This document shows positions 26,288 through 35,584 of a stretch of DNA of 64,000 nucleotides, piece after piece. Within the stretch, counting starts at the first letter, position 1. Every line of letters begins with the position of its first letter. The translations under genes were made by a program, and so were the position numbers. This stretch comes from Caballeronia ptereochthonis (lineage in GTDB: Bacteria; Pseudomonadota; Gammaproteobacteria; Burkholderiales; Burkholderiaceae). Below the pieces are notes generated by a model that made no database searches, was not told where the DNA came from, and was given only the letters and a program-made list of their open reading frames with translations. The stretch lies in contig NZ_FCOB02000034.1 in NCBI RefSeq assembly GCF_001545075.1, forward strand, positions 1-64,000. The letters are read 5' to 3'.

Positions 26288-27616
26288 CTACGATCCGCTC
26301 GGCGGTTCGAGCGGGAAGACCGCCGGATGGCTGCGGTTGTATGTCACGGCGTAAGTCGCGCTCGTCGCGAGCACGATCACGAAGGACCACAACACCTGCT
26401 TCGCGTCCGAACCGACAATCGCCCACAGCGAGTAGACGAATGCGACCAGCATGACGGCGATGTACTTGCCCTTCGCGTTGCCGAGATGCCCGTGACCGAG
26501 CACGAGCAGCGCCGCACAGGTGAAGATGTACGGCACCAGCGTGAAGATCACGCTCACGCCCGACACGATGCCGAACTGCTTGCTCGCATCGGGCGAAATG
26601 CTCGTCAATTGCGTCGCCGTCATCAGAATGCCGACGATGACGAGGCCCGCCACCGGCACGCCATCCTTGTTCACCTTGCCGAAGATCGGAGCAAACAGCT
26701 TGTCGTCCGCGGCGGCTTTCGCCGTCTGCGCCGTGACCAGAATCCAGCCGCCGAGCGAGCCCAGGCAGCCGAGCGCCGCACACAACGCGACGATCGCGCC
26801 GCCGCTGTCGCCCAGCATGATCTTCACGGCGTCACCGAACGGCGAGGCTGAAACCTGCAAGGCCTTGTTCGGGATGATGCCCATGATGGCGGTGGAAGAG
26901 AGCACATACGACACCGCCGCGATCAGCACGCCGCCCACGGTCGCGATCGGCACGTTCTTCTTCGGGTTCTCGACCACGGCCGCCGACACGGCTGCCGTCT
27001 CGACGCCGATGAAGGACCACAGCGTGACGTTCAGCGTGCTCTGGACGGCGTCGAAGGCATCGTGTCCGCTGACGTTCCACGCGCTCATGTAGACGTCAGG
27101 CTTGAACCAGAACCAGCCGATGATCGCCACGCCGACGATCGGTACCAGCGCGAGCACCGTGGTGACGGACTGCACGCGGGTCATGATCGACGGCCCGAGC
27201 GCGTTCACGAACACGAACAGCCACATCACGGCGATGCAGGCAAACGTGAGTACGAGCGGATGCTTGAGCACGGGGATGAAATAGCTCAGATAGCCGACCC
27301 CCACCACCGCAATGGCGATATTGCCGATCCAAGCCGAAAGCCAGTAGAGCATGTTCACCTGATAGCCTGCGAAAGGACCGAACGCCTTGCGCGCGAAGGC
27401 ATACGACCCGCCCGCGGCCGGATCGATGGAGGACATCTTCGCGTACACGAGCGACAGCGCGACCGCACCCGCGATGGTGACGAGCCATCCGAAGATGGCG
27501 ATCCCGCCCGTTGCCGCGAGATTGGCTGGCAGCATGAATACGCCGGAACCCATGATGTTTCCGGCCACCATCAGCGTCGCGGGGACGACGCCGACCTTCC
27601 TGACGACATTGCTCAT
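26288..27616 (-). CDS. adiC: AdiC-like arginine/agmatine antiporter (APC family)
   Basis: Inner-membrane exchanger of 442 residues with 12 predicted helices. It follows E. coli AdiC closely from memory: KVGVVPATLMVAGNIMGSGVFMLPANLA (unwound helix 1), the WSFIGVETA segment with the substrate and proton-coupling Trp and Glu (Trp202 and Glu208 in AdiC), and GCLGSLGGW with the gating Trp. It is downstream of two AdiA-type decarboxylases with only six bases to the nearer one, which is the expected acid-resistance partnership: arginine in, agmatine out. A cadaverine or putrescine exchanger is the alternative. Confidence 0.88.
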   Translation of the reverse strand: MSNVVRKVGVVPATLMVAGNIMGSGVFMLPANLAATGGIAIFGWLVTIAGAVALSLVYAKMSSIDPAAGGSYAFARKAFGPFAGYQVNMLYWLSAWIGNIAIAVVGVGYLSYFIPVLKHPLVLTFACIAVMWLFVFVNALGPSIMTRVQSVTTVLALVPIVGVAIIGWFWFKPDVYMSAWNVSGHDAFDAVQSTLNVTLWSFIGVETAAVSAAVVENPKKNVPIATVGGVLIAAVSYVLSSTAIMGIIPNKALQVSASPFGDAVKIMLGDSGGAIVALCAALGCLGSLGGWILVTAQTAKAAADDKLFAPIFGKVNKDGVPVAGLVIVGILMTATQLTSISPDASKQFGIVSGVSVIFTLVPYIFTCAALLVLGHGHLGNAKGKYIAVMLVAFVYSLWAIVGSDAKQVLWSFVIVLATSATYAVTYNRSHPAVFPLEPPSGS

Positions 27617-27622
27617 CTTTGT

Positions 27623-29950
27623 TCAACGATCCTTGAGTTGTTCGGCTTTCCTGACACACCAGAAGTGGTACTTGCCCGCTTCGACCACCGCGCCTTCGAC
27701 TTCCTTCTCGAAACCCGGGAAGGCCGCGCTCCATGCTTCGAGCGAGCGAAGATAGGCGAGCCACGGACCGTCGCTCGCGCCGGCGTTCTCGCCGGGCATG
27801 AGGATCGGGATGCCGGGCGGATAGGGAATTGCGCCGACGGCGATGACGCGCCCGGCCATTTCGTCGAGCGGCAGCAGCTCGACGTCGCCCGCTTTGAGCC
27901 TCGCGTTGGCCTGACGTGGCGTGAGCACAGGCGTGGGCAGCGTGCCGAATGCCGCCGCCTGCGCCTTGTCCATGGCCGACGATTTCATCCTCCCGAACAT
28001 GTCGTTGGCGAGATCGCGCAGTCCCATGCCCGCATAGTGCTCGGGCGACTTCTTGACGAGATCCGGCAGGGCCTCGGTGAGCGGGCGATTGGCGTCGTAG
28101 TCGCGCTTGAAATGCAGCAGGGTATTGACGAGCGTGCCCCACTTGCCCTTGGTCACGCCTACCGAGAACAGGCACAGCACCATGAAGTCAGTCGTGCGCG
28201 ACGGGATGATTCCATGGCGATAGAGATAGGCGCTCAGCACGGCGGCGGGAATGCCGGACGATTCGAGCTCGCCATCGTCGCCCATGCCCGGGCACACGAT
28301 GCCGGCCTTGATCGGGTCCAGCATGCACCAGCCGTCCGGCACGCTGTCGAAGCCGTGCCAGGTCTCGCCGGGACGCAGCACCCAGCAACCGGGATCGGAC
28401 GCGAGCAGTTGTCTGGGCGCATCCGCGAACGGAATGCGCTCTCCGCTCGACGGGTCCGTCACCTCGGGCGCGTTCCACGGCGCGAAGAACCATTCGCCTT
28501 GCTTCGCCAGTTCGCGGTGCGCGCGTGCGAGCGCCTGGCGGAAATCGATGGCTTCATCGATCACTTCCTGCGTCAGCATCTGGCCTTGCGAACCGTCCAT
28601 CATCGATGCGCCGATCTCGTTGGCGGCGATGATCGCGTAGAGCGGCGAGGTGGTTGCCTGAGCCGTGTACGCTTCGTTGAAGCGGCTCGGGACCATCGGG
28701 CGCCGGCCGTTGCGGATATGGATGTAGGACGCCTGCGAGAGCGCGGCGAGCAGCTTGTGCGTGGAATGCGTGACGAACACCGTGGCGTCGCTCGCGCGGT
28801 GCTCGCGCGGATCGCCGCGCATGCCGAAGCGGTTCGCATACAGCGGATTGAAGCGCGCATACGCATACCATGCTTCGTCGAAGTGAATCACGTCGACCGA
28901 TTGATCGAGCAGGCTCTGGACCTTGGCCGCGTCGTAGCACATGCCGTCGTAAGTGCAGTTCGTGACCACCGCATACACGGGCTTCCCGCTGCTCGCGAGG
29001 CGCGCGAGCGGGTGTTCCTCGATCTTGCGCGCGATCGACGCAGCGCTCAGCTCGGACGGCGCAATCGGCCCGATGATGCCGTAGCGATTGCGCGCGGGTG
29101 CGAGGAATACGGGAATGCCGCCGGTCGCCACGAGCCCTTGCTCGATCGACTTGTGGCAATTGCGGTCGCACACCGCGAACTCGTTGTCGCCGACCACCGC
29201 GGACATGACCGTGCGGTTCGAGCCCGACGTGCCGTTGAGGACCGAATAGCTCACATGTGAACCGAACACGCGGGACGCATAGCGCTCCGCTTCGCCGCAC
29301 GGACCGTCGTGATCGAGCAGCGAACCCATCGACGAACGTTCGATACCCGTGTCCGTGCGAAACAGGTTCTCGCCGAAGAAGTCGAAGAAGAGGCGCCCTT
29401 GCGGCGTCTTCGTGAATGCGACGCCGCCCTGATGGCCCGGCGCCGCCCACGAATACTCGCGGGTGGCGGTGTATTCGAACAGCGCCTTCGTAAACGGCGG
29501 CAGGAGACTCTCGGTATAGCGGCGCATCGCGACCAGCGCGCGGCCGGCGATGAACGGGCCGGTGTCTTCCAGCGTCCAGACGAACTCGCTGGCGAGCGAC
29601 ATCGCTTCCAGGTCAGGCGGCTGCTCGCCCGAGCGCTCGCTCATCAGGAAGATGGGCACGCTGGCGTTGCGCGCGCGAATGGTGCGCAGGAGATCCAGCA
29701 CCGGGCCCTTCCCCGGGGAATGCGCCGATCCGGTGTTCCAGTGGACGAACATGCAGTCGATGCTGGCGTCGGTCGTGACGATCGCCTCGCCGTCCGCCAG
29801 CGTGGACGCGCGCACGACCTCGACGCCGCGCGCCTCGAATTCGCCCACCAGGTCGCGGATGACATGTCCGCCCGCGCTGGACGGATCGGCAAGGGTTTCG
29901 TCGACAATCAGCACGCGATGCCGCAGTAGCTTGCTGCTACGCTCGATCAT
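27623..29950 (-). CDS. AdiA-type Orn/Lys/Arg decarboxylase (first copy)
   Basis: PLP-dependent, fold-type I amino-acid decarboxylase of 775 residues. A receiver-like wing domain covers residues 1-135. The PLP domain carries HFDEAWYAYARF and the Schiff-base lysine in THSTHKLLAALSQASY. The C-terminal domain has TKGKWGTLVNTLLHFKRDYD and IPYPPGIPILMPGEN. It resembles E. coli AdiA in length and in every block, so arginine to agmatine is the likely reaction, consuming a cytoplasmic proton. A GAGGAAGG site precedes the ATG. Immediately downstream is the antiporter. Confidence 0.88.
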   Translation of the reverse strand: MIERSSKLLRHRVLIVDETLADPSSAGGHVIRDLVGEFEARGVEVVRASTLADGEAIVTTDASIDCMFVHWNTGSAHSPGKGPVLDLLRTIRARNASVPIFLMSERSGEQPPDLEAMSLASEFVWTLEDTGPFIAGRALVAMRRYTESLLPPFTKALFEYTATREYSWAAPGHQGGVAFTKTPQGRLFFDFFGENLFRTDTGIERSSMGSLLDHDGPCGEAERYASRVFGSHVSYSVLNGTSGSNRTVMSAVVGDNEFAVCDRNCHKSIEQGLVATGGIPVFLAPARNRYGIIGPIAPSELSAASIARKIEEHPLARLASSGKPVYAVVTNCTYDGMCYDAAKVQSLLDQSVDVIHFDEAWYAYARFNPLYANRFGMRGDPREHRASDATVFVTHSTHKLLAALSQASYIHIRNGRRPMVPSRFNEAYTAQATTSPLYAIIAANEIGASMMDGSQGQMLTQEVIDEAIDFRQALARAHRELAKQGEWFFAPWNAPEVTDPSSGERIPFADAPRQLLASDPGCWVLRPGETWHGFDSVPDGWCMLDPIKAGIVCPGMGDDGELESSGIPAAVLSAYLYRHGIIPSRTTDFMVLCLFSVGVTKGKWGTLVNTLLHFKRDYDANRPLTEALPDLVKKSPEHYAGMGLRDLANDMFGRMKSSAMDKAQAAAFGTLPTPVLTPRQANARLKAGDVELLPLDEMAGRVIAVGAIPYPPGIPILMPGENAGASDGPWLAYLRSLEAWSAAFPGFEKEVEGAVVEAGKYHFWCVRKAEQLKDR

Positions 29951-29980
29951 TTTTGTATCCTTCCTCGTGTCGATGGGAAA

Positions 29981-32299
29981 TCAGGCAATGCACGCGATGC
30001 GATAGACGCCGTCCTCGACTTCGACGCCATGCGTGTCATGGATGAAGCCCGGGAAGCGCAGATCGAATCGCTCCAGCGCTTTCAGGTAGCCGAGCAGCGG
30101 GCCATCGGCGGCTCCGGCGTTCTCGCCCGGCATCAGAAGCGGAATGCCCGGCGGATAGGGCACGACGCCGGTCGCGACCGTGCGTCCTTCCATCTGATCG
30201 AGTTCGAGCAGTTCGATCCTGTTCTGCACGAGCTTTTCGTAGGCTTCTGTCGGGCTGAAATCGGGGCGCGGCAGGGTCGAGTAGGCGCGCGCCATGCGCT
30301 CGGTCGTGCCGAACTCGGCCATCGCGCCGAACATGCGGTCGCAGAGATCGCGCAAGCCAAGGCCGGCGTAGCGCAGCGGGTATTGCTCGACGAGTCCGGG
30401 CAGCACGCGTTCGAGTGGCGCATTGGCGTCGTAGTCGCGTTTGAAGTCGAGCAGCGTGTTGACGAGCGTGCCCCACTTGCCCTTGGTGACGCCCATCGAA
30501 AAGAGGAAGAGGATGGTGAAGTCGGTAGTCTTCTCGACGACGATGCCCTGGCGGTCGAGATATGCCGTCACGACACAGGCGGGGATGCCCACCGGAAGCA
30601 GGCCGCCGCCCGGGGCTACGCCCGGCGTGACGAGCGACACCTTGATCGGGTCGAGCATGCAATAGTCGTCTTCGATGTCGCCGAAGCCGTGCCACGCGTC
30701 ATTCGGGTGCAGCACCCAGCACGAGGGATCGCTCGTGAGCAGCGCTTCGCTCGCCTCATGGAACGCGAAGCGGCGCCCGGTCTTGCGATCGACGACGGTC
30801 TCGGGCTGCCAGCCGTCGAAGAACCAGTCGTTCTTCTCCGCGAACTCCGCGTGCAGGCGGGCGAGCATCTGACGAAACGCGACGGCTTCGCGGATCGAAT
30901 CGGTCGTGAGCGCGACGCCGCCGGCACCGTCCATCATCGCGGCGCTCACGTCGTTCGACGCGATGATCGCGTATTGCGGCGAGGTCGATGCGTGCATCAT
31001 GAACGCTTCGTTGAAGCGCGCATGCCCGATCGGGTTGCGGCCATCGCGAACGTGGATGAAGGACGCCTGGGAGAGCGCGGCGAGCAGCTTGTGGGTCGAC
31101 TGGGTCGCGAACACGGTGGGGCGCGTGCTGTCGTGATCGGCGGGATCGCCGTGCATCGCGTGGCGATCGCGATAGAGCGGATTGAAGCGCGCGTATCCGT
31201 ACCAGGCCTCGTCGAAATGCAGGCGGTCCACGCTCTCACCGAGCAGTTGCTCGACCCGCCTGACGTTGTAGCAGAGGCCGTCGTACGTGGAATTCGTCAC
31301 GACCGCGTGCACGGGCGTCGGCGTCACGCCGTCGCGCGCCTGCACGAGCGGATTGCGTTCGATCGAACTGCGCACCGTCGCCGCGGTGAGATGCTCGGGC
31401 ATGATCGGGCCGATGATGCCGTAGCGGTTGCGCGAGGGCACGAGATAGGCGGGAATCGCGCCCGACATCGTCATGGCGTGCTCGATCGACTTGTGGCAGT
31501 TGCGGTCGCACAGCGCGATCTGGTTGCGCGTCACGCTGGCCATCAGGATCACGCGGTTCGACGTGGAGGAGCCGTTCGTCACGTGATACGTGCGATGCGC
31601 GCCGAAGACGCGCGCGGCGTAGCGCTCGCTTTCGCCGATCGGCCCGCTGTGATCGAGGAGCGACCCCAGCTCACCCACCGAGATGGAAAGGTCCGAGCGA
31701 AACAGCGGCTCGCCGAAGAATTCGAAGAAGGCGCGGCCCGCCGGGGACTTGAGGAAAGCTGTGCCGCCGGTGTGCCCCGGCGTGTGCCACGAATACTCGT
31801 AGACGCGCGAGAAACGCGCAAGCGCGCGGAACATGGGCGGCAGCACGGTCTCGCGATAGCGTTCGATGGCCGCCACGATGCGCCCGCTGATGAAAGGTGT
31901 CGTATCTTCGAGCATCCAGATGAAGTCGTCGGCCTTGCGCATCGCGTCCACCGGCACGCCCGACGCGCTCGTGCGGCTCGCCATCAGGAACACGGGCACG
32001 CTCTCGCTGCGCGTGCGCATGGCGTCGAGCACGGCCATCGCTTCGGTCGGGCGTGCGCCTGTTCGCGTGCCGCCAAGCTCCCAGTCGAGCAGCAGGCACT
32101 GGATCGCCGGGTCGGCGTGGATGATGTCGATGGCGTCGGCTGCGCCGGCGGCCATGACGATGTCGACGAGACGCTCGCGCAGATCGCTCGCAAGCGCCTG
32201 AACCGCCCGCGCTCCCGCACTGTCCGAGGCCGTGTCGTGGTGAACCAGGAGCGCTTTCATGCCGAGGCGGCGCGAGGCCTGATGCGTCATGCCAGTCAT
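29981..32299 (-). CDS. adiA: AdiA-type Orn/Lys/Arg decarboxylase (second, tandem copy)
   Basis: A 772-residue paralogue of the preceding decarboxylase with the same three-domain layout: Schiff-base lysine in TQSTHKLLAALSQASF, HFDEAWYGYARF, and a C-terminus ending EVEDGVYRIACIA that matches AdiA better than the other copy does. The frame opens at 32419, but ATG 32299 with GGAG 10 bases upstream is the first good start. It leads the operon behind an AT-rich region. The two copies look like an old duplication; the second may have shifted to ornithine or lysine. Confidence 0.86.
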   Translation of the reverse strand: MTGMTHQASRRLGMKALLVHHDTASDSAGARAVQALASDLRERLVDIVMAAGAADAIDIIHADPAIQCLLLDWELGGTRTGARPTEAMAVLDAMRTRSESVPVFLMASRTSASGVPVDAMRKADDFIWMLEDTTPFISGRIVAAIERYRETVLPPMFRALARFSRVYEYSWHTPGHTGGTAFLKSPAGRAFFEFFGEPLFRSDLSISVGELGSLLDHSGPIGESERYAARVFGAHRTYHVTNGSSTSNRVILMASVTRNQIALCDRNCHKSIEHAMTMSGAIPAYLVPSRNRYGIIGPIMPEHLTAATVRSSIERNPLVQARDGVTPTPVHAVVTNSTYDGLCYNVRRVEQLLGESVDRLHFDEAWYGYARFNPLYRDRHAMHGDPADHDSTRPTVFATQSTHKLLAALSQASFIHVRDGRNPIGHARFNEAFMMHASTSPQYAIIASNDVSAAMMDGAGGVALTTDSIREAVAFRQMLARLHAEFAEKNDWFFDGWQPETVVDRKTGRRFAFHEASEALLTSDPSCWVLHPNDAWHGFGDIEDDYCMLDPIKVSLVTPGVAPGGGLLPVGIPACVVTAYLDRQGIVVEKTTDFTILFLFSMGVTKGKWGTLVNTLLDFKRDYDANAPLERVLPGLVEQYPLRYAGLGLRDLCDRMFGAMAEFGTTERMARAYSTLPRPDFSPTEAYEKLVQNRIELLELDQMEGRTVATGVVPYPPGIPLLMPGENAGAADGPLLGYLKALERFDLRFPGFIHDTHGVEVEDGVYRIACIA

Positions 32300-32417
32300 G
32301 CTTGTTTTTCTCCGAATGCGCCCGCGCGAAGGCGCGTGCGGTGACGAGCGTGATGAGCGGATGCCTTGCTCCAATCGCCGCAAATACGAATGCGCGACGG
32401 CGCGAGAAATTTCACGC

Positions 32418-32545
32418 AAGAAAATTGATTAAATTCCTAGATTTAAGCCGAGACGATGCGGAAAATTAGATAAAGCGGGAATATATATAATTTAGCCAAA
32501 TAAATTTGTAATTTTTATAATATTTAGAATGACTATTGAATTGCC
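32418..32545 (-). promoter_or_regulatory. AT-rich upstream region of the arginine decarboxylase operon
   Basis: About 130 bases of very AT-rich DNA (runs such as AATATATATAATTTAG and TAATTTTTATAATATTT) interrupt GC-rich sequence, roughly 120-250 bases before the decarboxylase start. Several -10-like hexamers occur on the reverse strand, so I do not choose one. In enterics, adiA promoters are silenced by H-NS, and a region like this would suit a xenogeneic silencer. The remaining parts of the 32300-32669 gap show nothing recognisable. Confidence 0.5.
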
Positions 32546-32669
32546 CTAGGTTTTGCCTTGATTGGCGACTGGCAGAACGGCGGGGGAACGAGAGGTGGGC
32601 GAACCGGCGCGGCGCGAATCGGCCGCGATGGGCAGGGAATAACCGGAGTAGTGCGCCTTGCGAGCGGCG

Positions 32670-33392
32670 TCAGCTTCGCTTGCGCGGCATTTGCCCTTCT
32701 TCGGTGATGATCGAATCGAACTCGGAGAGCTGGGAGAACCGCACGGCCTTGACCTTGCCGAACTTGCTCGCATCGACGACGAGATGCCGTTCCACCGCAC
32801 TCGCCATGGCGGCCTGCTTGATGGCGACCTCGTGAAAGTTCCAGCATGTCACGCCGCGCGCTTCATCGACGCCGCCCGCCGACATGAACGCCTTGTTGAT
32901 GCCCATGCGCCTCAGCGTCTCGACACTCTCGTCGCTCGCGAATGATTCCGACGACGGCACATACACGCCGCCCAGCAGAATCATCCGCACGTTGGGCTTG
33001 CGGCGCAGGATTTCCGCGACGTTCAGCGAATAGCACACGACCGTCAGATGCATCTCGACGGGAATCTGCCGCGCGAGCGTCGTCAGCGTGGTGCCGCAAT
33101 CGATGAAGATGGTTTCGTTATCGACGAGCAGTCGCGCCGCATGGCCCGATGCGATCGCCTTGGCCTGCGCGAAATGGTCCTTCTCTTCCTCGATGGTGTA
33201 GCCCGCATTGGGCACATCGGCAGCGCTGACGATGTAGCCGCCCAGATACGTGAACTGGCCGGGATGCGCGGCGATATCGCGGCGCACCGTCATTTCCGAA
33301 ACGCCAAGCAACGCGGCCGCATCGCGCAGGCGCATCACGTTCTGTTTTTCGAGTGCGCTCGAAAGGGCGCGCAAGCGGTCGTTCTTGGCCAT
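32670..33392 (-). CDS. deoR: DeoR transcriptional repressor
   Basis: DeoR-family repressor of 240 residues. The N-terminal helix-turn-helix is LRDAAALLGVSEMTVRRDI and is followed by LGGYIV. The sugar-phosphate sensing domain has IFIDCGTTL, TVVCYSLNVAEIL and VDASKFGKVKAVRF. These blocks match E. coli DeoR itself (DAAALLGVSEMTIRRDL, LGGYIV, DCGTT, VCYSLN, SKFGKV), not just the broad family, so deoxyribose 5-phosphate is the probable inducer. The matching operator lies before deoC, with the arginine cassette between. That pairing is inferred. Confidence 0.88.
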   Translation of the reverse strand: MAKNDRLRALSSALEKQNVMRLRDAAALLGVSEMTVRRDIAAHPGQFTYLGGYIVSAADVPNAGYTIEEEKDHFAQAKAIASGHAARLLVDNETIFIDCGTTLTTLARQIPVEMHLTVVCYSLNVAEILRRKPNVRMILLGGVYVPSSESFASDESVETLRRMGINKAFMSAGGVDEARGVTCWNFHEVAIKQAAMASAVERHLVVDASKFGKVKAVRFSQLSEFDSIITEEGQMPRKRS

Positions 33393-33471
33393 CGGGACGG
33401 CGCGATGAGGCGTGCCATTGCTGGCGGCGTATCGCGCGAGATGTGTTAGGTTTTAGTCGTCGGATGAGAGG

Positions 33472-33506
33472 ATTATAACAATGCAAGCCGCGTGTTTACG
33501 GCTTGC
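33472..33506 (-). promoter_or_regulatory. deoR promoter -10 and upstream hairpin
   Basis: On the reverse strand TATAAT (complement of 33472-33477) is a perfect -10. No clear -35 precedes it, because that space is filled by the inverted repeat GCAAGCCG ... CGGCTTGC (33483-33506). The hairpin followed by ATTGTTATAAT could end transcripts of the reductase gene upstream while the -10 starts deoR transcripts. TGTTA and TAACA half-sites flank the start region on this strand, spaced too widely for a normal DeoR site. Confidence 0.45.
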
Positions 33507-33536
33507 GGAGGCATGGCGCGGGTAAATCCCGAGGCG

Positions 33537-34217
33537 TCAGGGCTTGCGGGTGTAGCGCACCCAGACGACGTCGTGCTCCAGTTTCTCGACCGATTCGAGC
33601 TTCAGATACGTGGGCTTTTTCCAGTCGTCCATCGCCACTTCGAACGATGACGTGTGCGCCTCGCGTCCATCGACGAGCGGAACCAGCAGCACGCTGACTT
33701 CATCCGCGAGCTGCGCGTTGACGAACGCACCCGACACGTGCCCGCCGCCCTCGACGATCAGCTTGCGGATCTTCAACTCACGTTCGAGCGTATCGACCAC
33801 GCGCTTCAGTTCGATGCCGTCCTTGCCGCCGAACACATACGATGCGCCGATCGATTGCAGATAGGCGAGGTAGTCGTCTTCCACGCTTTCGGCCAGCACT
33901 TCCACGATGTGCGACTCGAGCGCCGTGCCGCTCTTCCATGCGACGCGTCCCTTGGGATCGATCGAGATCGCGTACTGGCTCGCATCGCGCTTCGCGAAAT
34001 GATCGATGCGCGGGATGGGACCCTTTGCGAGCCCGCGCGGATAGTCCCTGTCCTTGGCGTGCGAGATTTCCTGCATGGTGACGCGGCCGCAGACCCACGC
34101 GTCGGCCTTGAAGCGCGCGGCGGTGTCTTCATAGGTCGGCGACGCGAAATCGAGATTCCAGTTGTCGGTGAGGCTGCGGCCGTCGATCGACGACATCATG
34201 TGACAGACGATATGCAT
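33537..34217 (-). CDS. RibD_C/dihydrofolate-reductase-like protein
   Basis: Probable NAD(P)H-dependent reductase of 226 residues with the RibD C-terminal fold: HIVCHMMSSIDGRSL at the N-terminus, KLIVEGGGHVSGAFVNAQLADEVSVLLVPLVDG in the second half with the cofactor-binding GGG. The frame opens at 34289, but ATG 34217 with a GGAGAAG site is at the domain start. Riboflavin-pathway partners are absent, so it is more likely a stand-alone reductase of the YwjB/YyaP type than RibD. It is divergent from the YeeE-like gene. Confidence 0.82.
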   Translation of the reverse strand: MHIVCHMMSSIDGRSLTDNWNLDFASPTYEDTAARFKADAWVCGRVTMQEISHAKDRDYPRGLAKGPIPRIDHFAKRDASQYAISIDPKGRVAWKSGTALESHIVEVLAESVEDDYLAYLQSIGASYVFGGKDGIELKRVVDTLERELKIRKLIVEGGGHVSGAFVNAQLADEVSVLLVPLVDGREAHTSSFEVAMDDWKKPTYLKLESVEKLEHDVVWVRYTRKP

Positions 34218-34299
34218 GGTCTTCTCCAGAGCAGGAAACAGGATGCGCCGGACCTCGCAAGCGCCGTGCCGCCTGCGGGAATCACGCAAACGCAGGACA

Positions 34300-35550
34300 A
34301 TGACGGATTATTCCGCTTTCGACTCGCTTATCGACATGTCAGATCTCGCTACTTCGTTTCCGCGCCGCACCGACATCAACCCGAAGCCGCTCGGCATCGC
34401 CGCATTGCTGATCGTGCTGGGCGCGTGGTATCTCGGGCAAACCGTCGGCGCACGCCAGGCCGCGCTGTATGTGGTCGGCGCGCTGCTCGGCGTCGCGCTC
34501 TATCATGCCGCGTTCGGCTTCACGTCCGCGTGGCGCGTGTTCATCGCCGACGGCCGCGGCGCCGGCCTGCGCGCCCAGATGCTGATGCTCGCGGTCGGTG
34601 TCGCGCTGTTCTTTCCGGCGCTCGCAACGGGCTCGCTCTTCGGCATGCCCGTGACTGGGCTCGTGTCGCCGGCGGGCACGTCCGTGGTGGTGGGTGCGTT
34701 CATGTTCGGCATCGGCATGCAACTGGGCGGCGGCTGCGCGTCCGGGACGCTCTACACGGTCGGCGGCGGCAGCACGCGCATGATCGTGACGCTCGTCGCG
34801 TTCATCGCGGGCTCGGTGATCGCCACCGCGCACATGCCGTTCTGGACCGCGCTGCCATCCCTGCCGCCGATCTCGCTCGTCAAGACACTCGGCGCCGGCC
34901 CCGCGCTCGCCGTCAACTGGATCGTGTTCGCGCTGATCGCGGCGCTGACCGTCGTCATCGAGAAGCGCCGGCACGGGAAGCTCGTCGCGGCGCACGTGCA
35001 GCCGTCGCACGCATCGCCGTGGCTGCACGGTCCGTGGCCGCTGGTGGCCGGCGCCATTGCGCTCGCCGTGCTCAACTTCGCGACGCTCGCGCTGTCCGGG
35101 CGGCCGTGGGGCATCACGTCGGCGTTCGCGCTGTGGGGCGCGAAGGCGGCGGCCGGGCTCGGCGTCGATACCGCGAGTTGGCCGTACTGGATGAGCAAGG
35201 CGAACGCAGCCGCACTCGCCGCGCCGATCTCGCGCGACGTCACCTCGGTCATGGACATCGGCATCGTGCTCGGCGCGATGCTCGCCGCCGCGCTCGCGGG
35301 ACGCTACGCGCCGGTATGGCGCGTGCCGCTGCGCTCGCTGATCGCGGCCATCGTCGGCGGGCTGTTGCTCGGATACGGCGCGCGGCTCGCGTACGGCTGC
35401 AACATCGGGGCGTACTTCAGCGGCATCGTGTCGGGCAGCCTGCATGGCTGGCTGTGGGTGGCCGCCGCGTTCTTCGGCAACGTGCTCGGCACGCGGCTGC
35501 GTCCGTTCTTCGGGCTCGAAGTCGAGCGCCTGCGGCCGACGTCCTGCTGA
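34300..35550 (+). CDS. YeeE/YedE (TsuA-like) sulfur-compound transporter
   Basis: Inner-membrane protein of 416 residues with two homologous halves. Each half has the family's cysteine block: QLGGGCASGTLY near residue 145 and GARLAYGCNIGAYFSG near residue 365. In TsuA these cysteines relay thiosulfate through the membrane, so import of thiosulfate or a related sulfur or selenium compound is the likely role. ATG 34300 is preceded by AGGA at short spacing. A start 36 bases later has no ribosome site. Confidence 0.85.
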   Translation: MTDYSAFDSLIDMSDLATSFPRRTDINPKPLGIAALLIVLGAWYLGQTVGARQAALYVVGALLGVALYHAAFGFTSAWRVFIADGRGAGLRAQMLMLAVGVALFFPALATGSLFGMPVTGLVSPAGTSVVVGAFMFGIGMQLGGGCASGTLYTVGGGSTRMIVTLVAFIAGSVIATAHMPFWTALPSLPPISLVKTLGAGPALAVNWIVFALIAALTVVIEKRRHGKLVAAHVQPSHASPWLHGPWPLVAGAIALAVLNFATLALSGRPWGITSAFALWGAKAAAGLGVDTASWPYWMSKANAAALAAPISRDVTSVMDIGIVLGAMLAAALAGRYAPVWRVPLRSLIAAIVGGLLLGYGARLAYGCNIGAYFSGIVSGSLHGWLWVAAAFFGNVLGTRLRPFFGLEVERLRPTSC

Positions 35551-35584
35551 TGCCTCACATCGCGCGTTGTGCGAAAATAGTCCC

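Noticed and set aside
27062..32344. Two long forward frames (732 and 771 codons) opposite the decarboxylase genes
   Set aside because: They mirror the two paralogous decarboxylases on the other strand and even resemble each other for that reason.
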